64,000 bases of DNA from Desulfofustis sp964433645 (GTDB lineage Bacteria; Desulfobacterota; Desulfobulbia; Desulfobulbales; Desulfocapsaceae): contig CAYSSK010000003.1 of NCBI GenBank assembly GCA_964433645.1, positions 1 through 64,000 of the forward strand, written 5' to 3'. Both the position numbers and the translations under genes were made by a program. Numbering within the stretch: the stretch's first letter is position 1; the number at the start of each line of letters is the position of its first letter. The notes below the pieces were generated by a model, which did not search any database, had not been told where the DNA came from, and saw only the letters and a list, made by a program, of their open reading frames with translations. Shown here in pieces: positions 52,580 to 61,511 of this stretch.

Positions 52580-53860
52580 ATGGAAGTGAAGATTCTCAGC
52601 GCCCGGTTCGACATCGAAAATGCTCACCGGATCGAGGTGGCCAAACAGCACGGCGTCTACCGGACGCTCGACACCTTGTTTGCGATGGAGCCGGCCGACG
52701 TGATCGAGACGGTCAAGGCCAGTGGTCTGCGCGGTCGAGGCGGCGCCGGTTTTCCGACCGGCGTGAAGTGGGGTTTTCTGCCGAAAGATACCGGCAAGCC
52801 GGTGTACCTGGCGGTCAACGCCGACGAATCGGAGCCGGCCACCTTTAAAGACCGCTATATCCTCGTGCGCGACCCGCACGCGCTGATCGAGGGGATCATC
52901 ATCTGCAGCTATGCCATTGGCTGTCACGACAGCTATATCTATATCCGCGGTGAATACACCACCCAGCTCAAGATCCTGCAGCAGGCGATCGACGAGGCGT
53001 ACGCGGACGGCTATCTCGGCGAGCGGGTCGCCGGCCGGGATTTCCGTCTTGATGTCACCGTTCACCGGGGTGCCGGGGCCTATGTCTGCGGTGAAGAGAC
53101 GGCGCTGCTCGAGTCCATCGAAGGCAAGAAGGGGCAGCCGCGCAGCAAGCCGCCGTTCCCGGCGGTAGTCGGGTTGTTCGGTTGTCCGACCATCATCAAC
53201 AATGTGCAGAGCATCGCCTCGCTGCCGTTTATCATCGCCAACGGGGCGGATGCCTACAAGGCCTACGGTACCGAAAAAAGCTGCGGCACGCATCTGTTCG
53301 GGATCTCCGGCCATGTGGAAAAACCCGGCATGTACGAGTTGCCGCTCGGTCTGCCGCTGGTCGAGGTGATAGAAACAGTTGCCGGCGGGGTCTGGAAGGG
53401 GCGCCGGCTCAAGGGTGTGATTCCGGGCGGCAGTTCGACGCCGGTGCTGACCCCCGAGGAGGCGGCGACGGTCAACCTTGATTATGAATCGATGGCGGCG
53501 CACAAGACCATGTTCGGGTCCGGCGGCATTGTCGTGCTCGACGAGACGGTCGATATGGTCAAGCTGGTCGAAAACCTGATCGCCTTTTATCACCACGAGT
53601 CCTGCGGACAATGCACGCCCTGCCGGGAAGGGCTCGGCTGGATGCTGAAGATCGTCCGCCGGCTGCTGGCCGGCGAGGGCACGGTCGCCGATATCGAGCT
53701 GCTTCGGGAACTCTGCGACAATATCGAGATGAAGACGGTGTGCGTGCTGTCGGCGGCCTGCACCATGCCGGTGCGCAGCTACCTGGATAAATTCCGTAAC
53801 GAATTCGAGGCGTATGCGATTGACGGCGCTCCGGAGCAAATCGAGCAGTATAAGGGATAA
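52580..53860 (+). CDS. nuoF: NADH-quinone oxidoreductase subunit F (NADH/FMN-binding)
   Basis: A 426-residue catalytic subunit. The glycine-rich NADH/FMN site is RGRGGAGFPTGVKWGF, with NADESEPATFKDRYILVRDP; the second flavin/NADH part is GAGAYVCGEETALLESIEGK; the [4Fe-4S] N3 ligands are ESCGQCTPCREG and a distal cysteine. The length is normal, without the extra C-terminal ferredoxin found in bifurcating hydrogenase relatives. Confidence 0.96.
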   Translation: MEVKILSARFDIENAHRIEVAKQHGVYRTLDTLFAMEPADVIETVKASGLRGRGGAGFPTGVKWGFLPKDTGKPVYLAVNADESEPATFKDRYILVRDPHALIEGIIICSYAIGCHDSYIYIRGEYTTQLKILQQAIDEAYADGYLGERVAGRDFRLDVTVHRGAGAYVCGEETALLESIEGKKGQPRSKPPFPAVVGLFGCPTIINNVQSIASLPFIIANGADAYKAYGTEKSCGTHLFGISGHVEKPGMYELPLGLPLVEVIETVAGGVWKGRRLKGVIPGGSSTPVLTPEEAATVNLDYESMAAHKTMFGSGGIVVLDETVDMVKLVENLIAFYHHESCGQCTPCREGLGWMLKIVRRLLAGEGTVADIELLRELCDNIEMKTVCVLSAACTMPVRSYLDKFRNEFEAYAIDGAPEQIEQYKG

Positions 53861-53868
53861 CACGTACC

Positions 53869-55431
53869 ATGGCTGAAATGGTGAAGCTTTTTGTCAACGG
53901 CCGGGAGGTCGAGGTCGAAGCGGGCAAGAACCTGATCGATGCGTTGCAGGTGGTCGGCATCGAGATCCCGCACTTCTGCTATCATCCGGCCCTTGGCGCC
54001 GACGGCAATTGCCGGATGTGCCTGGTCGGCATCGAAGACGGCCGGCCCCCGCTGGTGCCGGCCTGCAAGACGCCGGCCCAGCCGGGCATGAAGGTGCTGC
54101 TCGATGCCGAGAAGATCAAAAAGATCCAGCGTGATATCCTGGAGTTCGAGTTGATCAATCATCCCGTCGACTGCCCGGTCTGCGACCAGGCCGGCGAGTG
54201 CGCCCTGCAGGACTATTACATGTCGTACAGTCAGCAGGACAGCCGGATGCGGGCAGAGCAGGTGCACAAGGACAAGCGGCTCGATTTCGGCTGCGGCGTG
54301 GTCCATGACCAGGAGCGCTGCGTGCTGTGCGCCCGCTGCGTTCGTTTCACCCGACAGATCACCAAGACCGGTGAACTCGGCATCGTCAACCGCAGCGACC
54401 AGGCCCGGGTGGTCATCTTTCCGGGGCGACCGCTGGCCAACCGGTATGCGCTCAATATCGTCGATATCTGCCCGGTCGGGGCGATGACCAGCAAGGATTT
54501 TCGCTTCCGCCAGCGGGTCTGGTTCCTGCAGAAGGATCCGGGCATCTGCCATGGCTGCGGCACCGGCTGCAACATCTTCATCGACCACCACCGGGAAAAA
54601 TACGGCGACGATGTGATCTATCGTTTCCGGGCCCGGACCAACCTGCAGGTCAACGGCTATTTCATCTGCGACGGTGGCCGGCTCAGCTACCGGGCAGAAA
54701 ACGAGAATCGTCAGGACCGCAGCCTGGTCGACGGCGTCGAGGTCCCGTTCGAGCGGGGCATCGAGGCGGCCCTGGACAAACTAGGCAGCGCCCGGAAACC
54801 GCTGATGCTCGTGTCGCCCGACAGCACGCTGGAGCAGCTGTGGGCGGTCAAACGGATCGCCACGCTCTACGGGGCCACCCTCTCCGGGTATAGTGACGCC
54901 TATGTGATCGACGGCGACGGCGACGATTATCTGATCAGCGATGACAAGGCGGCCAATCGCACCGGTCTGCAGCTGCTCGGCATCGACGGCGGCAAGGATT
55001 TTTTTGCCGCCGCGCTGGCGGCTGCCGACCTGCTCGTCAACTTTAACAACGACCTGTTTTTCACGCCCGGCAACGAGGATCTGCAAGAGGCGCTCGACAC
55101 CACCGATCAAGTGAGCGTTTGCAGCCATGAGCGGCCGGTCTTCAGCCGGGCCACGGTGATCCTGCCCTGTGCTTCCTACAGCGAATACGGTGGAACGATC
55201 GTTAATCGGAACAAGGTGTTGCAACGTTTTGCACGAGCCGTACGACGCGACGCCGACCCTCATGATATCATCGAGATCACCAGGCTGCTCGGCGGGGCGA
55301 TCAGTGATGGCGCCCGCGCCTGGCCCGGTCTCAGACAGTCGGTGCCCGCCTTGAGTCAGGTCTGGCCGGAGCAGATCCCGGCCGAGGGTGTAATCTTGAA
55401 CAGCAGTGAGGAGAGTCATGTCGGCACTTGA
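53869..55431 (+). CDS. nuoG: NADH-quinone oxidoreductase subunit G, short form
   Basis: A 520-residue version of the ~900-residue E. coli subunit. It keeps the N-terminal [2Fe-2S] domain (CYHPALGADGNCRMC), the HxxCxxC segment (HPVDCPVCDQAGECALQD), and two [4Fe-4S] sets (CVLCARC, CHGCGTGC). Only a reduced molybdopterin-like domain follows. It ends cleanly and overlaps nuoH by 14 nt, so it is naturally short rather than broken; other anaerobes have similarly trimmed NuoG. Confidence 0.92.
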   Translation: MAEMVKLFVNGREVEVEAGKNLIDALQVVGIEIPHFCYHPALGADGNCRMCLVGIEDGRPPLVPACKTPAQPGMKVLLDAEKIKKIQRDILEFELINHPVDCPVCDQAGECALQDYYMSYSQQDSRMRAEQVHKDKRLDFGCGVVHDQERCVLCARCVRFTRQITKTGELGIVNRSDQARVVIFPGRPLANRYALNIVDICPVGAMTSKDFRFRQRVWFLQKDPGICHGCGTGCNIFIDHHREKYGDDVIYRFRARTNLQVNGYFICDGGRLSYRAENENRQDRSLVDGVEVPFERGIEAALDKLGSARKPLMLVSPDSTLEQLWAVKRIATLYGATLSGYSDAYVIDGDGDDYLISDDKAANRTGLQLLGIDGGKDFFAAALAAADLLVNFNNDLFFTPGNEDLQEALDTTDQVSVCSHERPVFSRATVILPCASYSEYGGTIVNRNKVLQRFARAVRRDADPHDIIEITRLLGGAISDGARAWPGLRQSVPALSQVWPEQIPAEGVILNSSEESHVGT

Positions 55432-56704
55432 TATCATCATGATCCTTCTGCGGATCGCCTTCGGGGTGCTGGTGCCGCTTTCGTTCGTCGCGGTGCTCGT
55501 CTGGATGGAGCGCCGGGGCGCCGCCTATTTTCAGGACCGATCCGGGCCGAACCGCTGCAATATCATGGGGTTCAGGGCCGGTGGACTGATCCAGAACCTG
55601 GCCGATGCGATCAAGCTGGTCTTCAAGGAAGACGTCGTTCCGGGCCACATCAGGCACAAGTTCTATTTCATCCTTGCGCCGATGCTCGTCTTTATCACCG
55701 CGCTGCTCTGTTTTGCGGTGATCCCGTTTGCCGATGTCCTGCTCGTCGGCACCACATCCTACATCATGCAGGCGATCCCGACCGACATCGGCATCCTGTG
55801 GTTCCTGGCCATCGTCGGGTTTGGTGTTTACGGCATCATTTTGGCCGGCTGGTCCTCGCACAACAAGTACGGGGTCCTCGGCGGCTTGCGGGCGGCCGCC
55901 CAGGTCATCAGCTACGAGATCCCGATGGGGTTGGCGCTGGTCAGCCTGCTGGCCGTTTACGGCACCGTCGACCTGACGGAGATGGCCCGTTATCAGGGGC
56001 AATTGTTATTCGGCTTCATTCCGATGTGGGGCGTCGTGCTGCAGCCGCTCGGCGTGATCATCTTCATCGTTGCCGCTTTCGCCGAGACCAACCGGACGCC
56101 GTTCGATCTGGCCGAAGGTGAGAGCGAAATCGTCGCCGGTTTTCATGTCGAGTATTCGGCGATGAAATTCGCCCTGTTTTTCATGGGTGAATACGTGGCG
56201 ATGTTCGTTTCCAGCGCCCTGATCGTCACTCTCTACTTCGGCAGCTACCAGCTTCCCTGGCTGGCGACCGACACCCTGCTGGCCTACGCCCGCCCGGTGA
56301 CCGTGGTGTTGATGATCGGTCTGCCGGTGCTTGGCTTTTTCTTCGCTCGGTGGATCGAGAAAAACAACAGCAGTCATTATCGGCGCGAACATGACCCGCG
56401 GGTTCGGGAAACCAGGGTTTATATCGCGCTGCTCTGGTCGCTGGTCGTGCTGCTGGAGATGATCTGCCTGGGTTACCTGCTCTTTGCCGCGGGCGGCGGA
56501 GCCGACCGGATTCTGGTGGCCCTGCTGCAGATCGGCACCTTTTTGCTGAAGACGTTACTGATGTGTTTCGTCTTTGTCTGGGTGCGGTGGACCCTGCCGC
56601 GTTTTCGCTACGATCAGTTGCAGAAGATCGGCTGGGAGAAGCTGCTGCCTCTGTCTCTGCTCAATATCTTTATCACCAGCGCCGTCATTGTCGCGTTCGG
56701 TTAG
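55418..56704 (+). CDS. nuoH: NADH-quinone oxidoreductase subunit H, long form
   Basis: A 428-residue membrane subunit that forms part of the quinone chamber: SFVAVLVWMERRGAAYFQDR at the N-terminus, the E/N-rich loop AFAETNRTPFDLAEGESEIV and FHVEYSAMKFALFFMGEYVA. Typical NuoH is ~325 residues; here ~100 more occur between the sixth and the last helices (after IEKNNSSHYRREHDPRVR), including extra hydrophobic segments. ATG 55418 follows GAGGAGAG, so the longer frame from 55406 is not needed. Confidence 0.93.
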   Translation: MSALDIIMILLRIAFGVLVPLSFVAVLVWMERRGAAYFQDRSGPNRCNIMGFRAGGLIQNLADAIKLVFKEDVVPGHIRHKFYFILAPMLVFITALLCFAVIPFADVLLVGTTSYIMQAIPTDIGILWFLAIVGFGVYGIILAGWSSHNKYGVLGGLRAAAQVISYEIPMGLALVSLLAVYGTVDLTEMARYQGQLLFGFIPMWGVVLQPLGVIIFIVAAFAETNRTPFDLAEGESEIVAGFHVEYSAMKFALFFMGEYVAMFVSSALIVTLYFGSYQLPWLATDTLLAYARPVTVVLMIGLPVLGFFFARWIEKNNSSHYRREHDPRVRETRVYIALLWSLVVLLEMICLGYLLFAAGGGADRILVALLQIGTFLLKTLLMCFVFVWVRWTLPRFRYDQLQKIGWEKLLPLSLLNIFITSAVIVAFG

Positions 56705-56715
56705 GAGGAGTTGTG

Positions 56716-57240
56716 ATGGGCGCCAAAGTCAGAGTGGTCGAGCGCAAGGGGCGGACGTTTCTGGAGCAGCTCTATCTGCTCGAGGTCTTCAAGGGAATGG
56801 CCGTCACCCTCGGCCATTTTTTCCGCAACCTGCTCGATAACTCCCGCCTCTATGTCAGGCCTTATCCGGAGGTCAAGCCGGAGATTTCGCCGCGCTGGCG
56901 CGGCCGGCACCGGTTGACCAGACACGAGGACGGCACGGTCAAATGCGTGGCCTGCTTCATGTGCCAAACCAATTGCCCGTCGAACTGCATCATCATCGAG
57001 GCCGGTGAGCGTTTCGACGGCAGATCGGAAAAGATGCCGCTGCGCTTCGATATCGATCTGCTCGAATGCATCTATTGCGGTTATTGCGTCGAGGCCTGCC
57101 CGATGGATGCGATCAGGATGGATACCGGTATCTACTCAGTGACCAGCGACAATCGCGAGTCGATGGTCTTGGGGCTGGAAGAGATGGTGCGCACGCCGGG
57201 CGCTTTCGAGGAAGATAGTTACCAGAAGGGGGTGCGTTGA
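56716..57240 (+). CDS. nuoI: NADH-quinone oxidoreductase subunit I (2[4Fe-4S] ferredoxin)
   Basis: A 174-residue peripheral-arm subunit with the two cluster motifs CVACFMCQTNCPSNC and CIYCGYCVEACP, carrying electrons to N2. ATG 56716 has GGAGGAG 5 nt upstream; the frame is open 150 nt further upstream, inside nuoH, but that part has no family resemblance. Confidence 0.95.
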   Translation: MGAKVRVVERKGRTFLEQLYLLEVFKGMAVTLGHFFRNLLDNSRLYVRPYPEVKPEISPRWRGRHRLTRHEDGTVKCVACFMCQTNCPSNCIIIEAGERFDGRSEKMPLRFDIDLLECIYCGYCVEACPMDAIRMDTGIYSVTSDNRESMVLGLEEMVRTPGAFEEDSYQKGVR

Positions 57241-57244
57241 GGAC

Positions 57245-57745
57245 ATGATTGCTACCTATCTGTTTTTCGGGCTGGCCCTGCTCTCGGTGCTCGGGGCGCT
57301 CGGTCTGATCCTTTTTCGACATCCGATGAACAGTGCCATGAGTTTTGTGGTGACGCTGATCTCGCTGGCCGGCCTTTATGCGCTGCTGTCGGCCAAGCTG
57401 ATCTTTGCCATTCAGCTGATTGTCTATGCCGGCGCGATCATGTCGCTGATCCTGTTCATCATCATGTTTCTCAACATCCAGGAAGAAGACCTGCCGGTCG
57501 CCACCGGCCGCTGGTTTTATCTGGCCGGCGGAATCGTCGTCCTGGCCCCGGTGGCCGGCTTGCTGCTCAAGATCGTCAAGAGTCTGCCCGGCGATGCGGA
57601 GCCCCTGACCGAGGCAGGTTTCGGCGGGGTCAAGCAGGTCGGTCTGGTCTTGTTCGAGCAGTGGCTGTTGCCGTTTGAAATCGTGTCGATCCTGCTGCTC
57701 GTCGCCCTGGTCGGAGCGGTCGTGCTGGCGGGCAAGAGGGGGTAA
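57245..57745 (+). CDS. nuoJ: NADH-quinone oxidoreductase subunit J
   Basis: A 166-residue membrane subunit with five hydrophobic helices, including the conserved VIYAGAI-like segment (IQLIVYAGAIMSLILFIIMF) near helix 3, which contains the pi-bulge important for coupling. It starts 4 nt after nuoI and has the usual length. Confidence 0.94.
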   Translation: MIATYLFFGLALLSVLGALGLILFRHPMNSAMSFVVTLISLAGLYALLSAKLIFAIQLIVYAGAIMSLILFIIMFLNIQEEDLPVATGRWFYLAGGIVVLAPVAGLLLKIVKSLPGDAEPLTEAGFGGVKQVGLVLFEQWLLPFEIVSILLLVALVGAVVLAGKRG

Positions 57746-57749
57746 ACCG

Positions 57750-58046
57750 GTGATCGAACACTATCTGTCATTGAGCATCGTGCTTTTCTGCCTCGGCGTG
57801 CTCGGGGTCATCTCCCGCCGCAATGTCTTTGTCGTCTTCATGTCCATCGAACTCATGCTCAACGCCGCCAATCTCGGTTTCGTCGCGGTGGCGCGGCTGC
57901 ACCAGAGCATGGATGGCCATGTCCTGGCCCTGATGGTTATGGCGGTGGCCGCGGCCGAGGCGGCCCTGGCCCTGGCGGTGGTCATCCTGCTGCACAAGCA
58001 CAAGGGTAACCTCGACACCAATATCTTCAGCCTGCTCAAAGGGTGA
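57750..58046 (+). CDS. nuoK: NADH-quinone oxidoreductase subunit K
   Basis: A 98-residue membrane subunit with three helices and the two buried glutamates of the family (MSIELMLNAANL and AAEAALALAVV). The start is GTG 57750, with AGAGGGGG just upstream, 4 nt after nuoJ. Confidence 0.94.
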   Translation: MIEHYLSLSIVLFCLGVLGVISRRNVFVVFMSIELMLNAANLGFVAVARLHQSMDGHVLALMVMAVAAAEAALALAVVILLHKHKGNLDTNIFSLLKG

Positions 58047-58050
58047 TCAG

Positions 58051-59967
58051 ATGGAAGGCAACCTCTCATCTCTCGGTTTTATTCCGCTGCTGCCGCTGGC
58101 CGGTGCGCTGGTGCTCGGCCTGATGCACCTGGCCACCTGCCGGGGCCGGCGGATTTCCGAGCGGATCTACGCACTGGTCGGCTGTATCGGCCCGCTTCTC
58201 TCCTTTCTGCTGGCCATCAACGTCTTTTTCGCGTTGCTGGCTCTGCCGGCCGAAGGCAGGTTTGTCAGTCATCAGGCCTTCACCTGGTTCAGTGTCGGCG
58301 AACTGACGGTCAGCATGGGGTTTCTCGCCGACCCGCTCAGCGCTCTGATGCTGCTCTTCGTCACCTTCGTCGGGTCGCTGATCCATGTCTATTCCATCGG
58401 CTACATGGCCGGGGACCCCGCTTTCGGCAAGTTCTTCTCCTATCTCAACCTCTTTCTCGGCAGTATGCTCATCCTGGTTCTCGGCGACGGACCGCTGGTG
58501 ATGTTCGTCGGCTGGGAGGGAGTCGGTTTGTGCTCGTATCTGCTGATCAGTTATTACAGTGAAGATCGGGGAAATGTCGTGGCCGGCAACAAGGCCTTTA
58601 TCGTCAACCGCATCGGCGATTTCGGTTTTGTCCTGGGTATCGCGTTTCTCTTTTGGGGAATCGGGGCTGAGGGCTTTGACTATCTCTCCCTTAAGGCCAA
58701 TGCCCACCTGCTGACGCCGACGCTTGGAATCACCGTCTGCCTGCTTCTGTTTATCGGCGCCACCGGCAAATCAGCCCAGATTCCTCTTTACGTTTGGCTG
58801 CCCGATGCGATGGCCGGCCCGACTCCGGTCTCGGCGCTGATCCATGCGGCGACCATGGTCACCGCCGGCGTCTACATGGTGGCCCGCTTCAGTTTTCTCT
58901 ATGCGCAGGCCGAGGTGGCCGGATTGACGGTGGCCTGGATTGGCATCATGACCGCGCTGGTTGGTGCTATTTTCGGCATGTTTCAAAACGATATCAAGAA
59001 GATCCTCGCTTACTCGACGGTCAGCCAGCTCGGCTACATGTTCGCCGGTGTCGGTGTGGCCGCCTATTCCGCCGGCATTTTCCACGTCTTCACGCACGCC
59101 TTTTTCAAGGCGCTGCTCTTCCTCGGGGCCGGTTCGGTGATCCTTGCCCTCCACCATCGCCAGGACATCTGGCAGATGGGCGGGCTGAAGAACAAACTGC
59201 CGATCACCTACTGGACCATGCTGGTCGGCGCCCTGGCCCTGGCCGGGTGTCCGCCCTTTGCCGGGTTCTTCAGCAAGGATGAGATCCTCTTCTCGGCCCT
59301 GGCCGGCGGCCACACCGGAATCTGGGCGATCGGCGTGCTGGTGGCCGGGATGACCGCCTACTATACGTTCCGGCTCATTTTCGTGGTCTTTCACGGCCGG
59401 CCGCGTGACCGCGAGGCCTACGACCATGCCCATGAATCGCCGAAAGTGATGACCCTGCCGCTCATTGTGCTGGCGGTGGGCGCGCTGTTTGCCGGGTTTC
59501 TCAACCTGCCGGCGATCTTCGGCGGCCACCAGCAGGTCTCGCACTGGCTTGCTCCGAGCCTGACCGAGGTTCATCCGCATGGCTCGATCGCCACCGAAGT
59601 GCTGGCCATCGGCGCCAGTGTGCTGGCCTTTGTCGTCGGTATCAGCATCGCCTACCGGCGGTTCGCCGGCGGCGCGGAGCAGCCGGTATTCACCGGTTTC
59701 AAGAAGTTTGCCTACCACAAGTTCTATATCGACGAACTCTACGACACGGTGCTGGTCAGGCCGTATCGATTCATCGGCCGGGCAATTCAGCGGGTCGTGG
59801 AACCCTATGTCACGGACGGACCGGTGCGGGCCGCTGCCTGGCTCTATCGCATGGCCGGGGCGGCGTTCAAGGTGATTCAAGTCGGTTATGTGCGGGTCTA
59901 TGCCATCTACATGGTCATCGGGCTCAGCGTCATGAGCCTGGTGCTCTCGCAAACGTTGAACTTCTGA
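58051..59967 (+). CDS. nuoL: NADH-quinone oxidoreductase subunit L (antiporter-like)
   Basis: A 638-residue antiporter-type pump subunit. Landmarks: MFVGWEGVGLCSYLLISYYS, VSALIHAATMVTAGVYMVAR, LAYSTVSQLGYMFAGVGVAA and the discontinuous-helix glutamate/lysine set. Its C-terminal ~110 residues correspond to the long lateral amphipathic helix and last membrane anchor (HKFYIDELYDTVLVRPYRFI). Confidence 0.95.
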   Translation: MEGNLSSLGFIPLLPLAGALVLGLMHLATCRGRRISERIYALVGCIGPLLSFLLAINVFFALLALPAEGRFVSHQAFTWFSVGELTVSMGFLADPLSALMLLFVTFVGSLIHVYSIGYMAGDPAFGKFFSYLNLFLGSMLILVLGDGPLVMFVGWEGVGLCSYLLISYYSEDRGNVVAGNKAFIVNRIGDFGFVLGIAFLFWGIGAEGFDYLSLKANAHLLTPTLGITVCLLLFIGATGKSAQIPLYVWLPDAMAGPTPVSALIHAATMVTAGVYMVARFSFLYAQAEVAGLTVAWIGIMTALVGAIFGMFQNDIKKILAYSTVSQLGYMFAGVGVAAYSAGIFHVFTHAFFKALLFLGAGSVILALHHRQDIWQMGGLKNKLPITYWTMLVGALALAGCPPFAGFFSKDEILFSALAGGHTGIWAIGVLVAGMTAYYTFRLIFVVFHGRPRDREAYDHAHESPKVMTLPLIVLAVGALFAGFLNLPAIFGGHQQVSHWLAPSLTEVHPHGSIATEVLAIGASVLAFVVGISIAYRRFAGGAEQPVFTGFKKFAYHKFYIDELYDTVLVRPYRFIGRAIQRVVEPYVTDGPVRAAAWLYRMAGAAFKVIQVGYVRVYAIYMVIGLSVMSLVLSQTLNF

Positions 59968-59977
59968 AGGGTGGATC

Positions 59978-61495
59978 ATGCTTGATAACCTGTTGTCACT
60001 GATGATTTTTCTGCCGATCGTAGTGGGGTCGGGCATCCTGCTGCTGCCGGTCGGCAGAGAGGCGGCCCGGGCGCTCGGACTGGCCGCTTCGGTGCTGGTG
60101 GTCTTGTTTGGCCTGAAGATCTTTCTTGGTTTTAACGGCGGCTCCGGCCTCGAGTTCATCGAACACTCGCCGCTCATCGAATCGCTTGGGATCTCCTATC
60201 ATCTTGGCGTCGACGGTATCAGCCTGCTCGTGCTGATGACGGCGGCACTGCTTTTCCCCATGGTCTACCTGTTGTTTCGCACCCGGGAAAAGGGCTATTA
60301 CGGCAATCTGCTGATCGTCCAGGGGGCGATGATCGGCGCCGTCTCTGCCGCCGATCTGGTGCTGTTCTACATGTTCTGGGAAGTGATGCTGCTGCCGGTC
60401 TTTTTCATGATCGGCCTCTACGGCGGACCGAAGCGGCTGCCGGCGACCGTCAAGATCACGCTGTATACCATTGCCGGCTCATTGTTGATGCTTGGTGCGA
60501 TCATCTATCTCGGCATGGCCCATCATCGCGCCACGGGCCAGTGGAGTTTCGCGATGGATGCGCTGTCCGGACTGTCGCTTACGGGGCCGGCCGCGACCCT
60601 GGCCTTTGTCGGCTTCATGATCGCGTTCGCCATCAAGATCCCGCTCTTTCCGTTTCATACCTGGCTGCCCGATGCCTATACCGAGGCGCCGACGGCGACC
60701 ACCTTTGTGCTGTCGGCGATCATGGCGAAGATCGGGGTGTACGGCGTGATTCGTTTTGTGGTGCCGGTCTTTGACGAGAGTTTTGCCCGTTACGCTTTGA
60801 TCCTGGCCTGCTCCGGCGTGATCGGCATGATGTATTGCGGGCTTGCGGCGCTGGTGCAGAAGGATTTCAAGCGGATGCTCGCCTTTTCGTCCGCCTCGCA
60901 CATGGGTATTATCGCGCTCGGCATCTTCTGCATGAACGTTCAGGCCCTGACCGGCACGCTGTACCAGATCGTCGCCCATGCCACGAGCACCGGCGTGATC
61001 TTCCTGCTGCTCGGTCTGATCGAAGAGAGAGCCGCGACCCGGACGATCGATGACTTCGGCGGGCTGGCCTCCCGGGCGCCGATCCTGGCCACCTTTTTCG
61101 CGGTCGCCATGCTCGCCTCGGTCGGTCTGCCCGGCACCAGCGGCTTTATCGGCGAGTTTCTGATCATTCTCGGCGCCATCAAGTTCAATGCGGCGATCGG
61201 TGTTTTGGCTGCAACCACGCTGGTGATCGGGGTCTGCTATATGCTCTGGCTGTTTCAGCGGGTCTTCTTTGAAAAGCCTGCCGAGAAGACGGCGAGTTTT
61301 CGTGATCTGTCGGCGATCGAGGTGTTGACCATCCTGCCGGTCATCGTGCTGATCATCGTCATGGGTATCTACCCGCAACCCTTTCTCGACAAGATCAATC
61401 CCGCCGCTGACCGGCAGATCGCCGCGCTGGTCAAAGTGGCGGCGGTGGCCGACAGCGGGGATGCGGCCGAGCTGACCAACAAGGCAACGAACTGA
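59978..61495 (+). CDS. nuoM: NADH-quinone oxidoreductase subunit M (antiporter-like)
   Basis: A 505-residue pump subunit with YHLGVDGISLLVLMTAALLF, FYMFWEVMLLPVFFMIGLYG, HTWLPDAYTEAPTATTFVLS and a conserved lysine-bearing central helix. It starts 10 nt after nuoL. A hydrophilic C-terminal tail (ADSGDAAELTNKATN) is slightly longer than usual. Confidence 0.95.
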   Translation: MLDNLLSLMIFLPIVVGSGILLLPVGREAARALGLAASVLVVLFGLKIFLGFNGGSGLEFIEHSPLIESLGISYHLGVDGISLLVLMTAALLFPMVYLLFRTREKGYYGNLLIVQGAMIGAVSAADLVLFYMFWEVMLLPVFFMIGLYGGPKRLPATVKITLYTIAGSLLMLGAIIYLGMAHHRATGQWSFAMDALSGLSLTGPAATLAFVGFMIAFAIKIPLFPFHTWLPDAYTEAPTATTFVLSAIMAKIGVYGVIRFVVPVFDESFARYALILACSGVIGMMYCGLAALVQKDFKRMLAFSSASHMGIIALGIFCMNVQALTGTLYQIVAHATSTGVIFLLLGLIEERAATRTIDDFGGLASRAPILATFFAVAMLASVGLPGTSGFIGEFLIILGAIKFNAAIGVLAATTLVIGVCYMLWLFQRVFFEKPAEKTASFRDLSAIEVLTILPVIVLIIVMGIYPQPFLDKINPAADRQIAALVKVAAVADSGDAAELTNKATN

Positions 61496-61511
61496 CACCG
61501 GGAGATCTGCT

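Noticed and set aside
53869..55431. NuoG regarded as a truncated pseudogene
   Set aside because: The gene ends with a normal overlap into nuoH, keeps its Fe-S ligand sets and shows no frameshift; short NuoG forms are natural.
58771..60177. Minus-strand frame of 468 codons opposite nuoL and nuoM
   Set aside because: Shadow of two well-defined membrane subunits; composition is hydrophilic and rich in H, G and R, as expected of antisense to hydrophobic genes.
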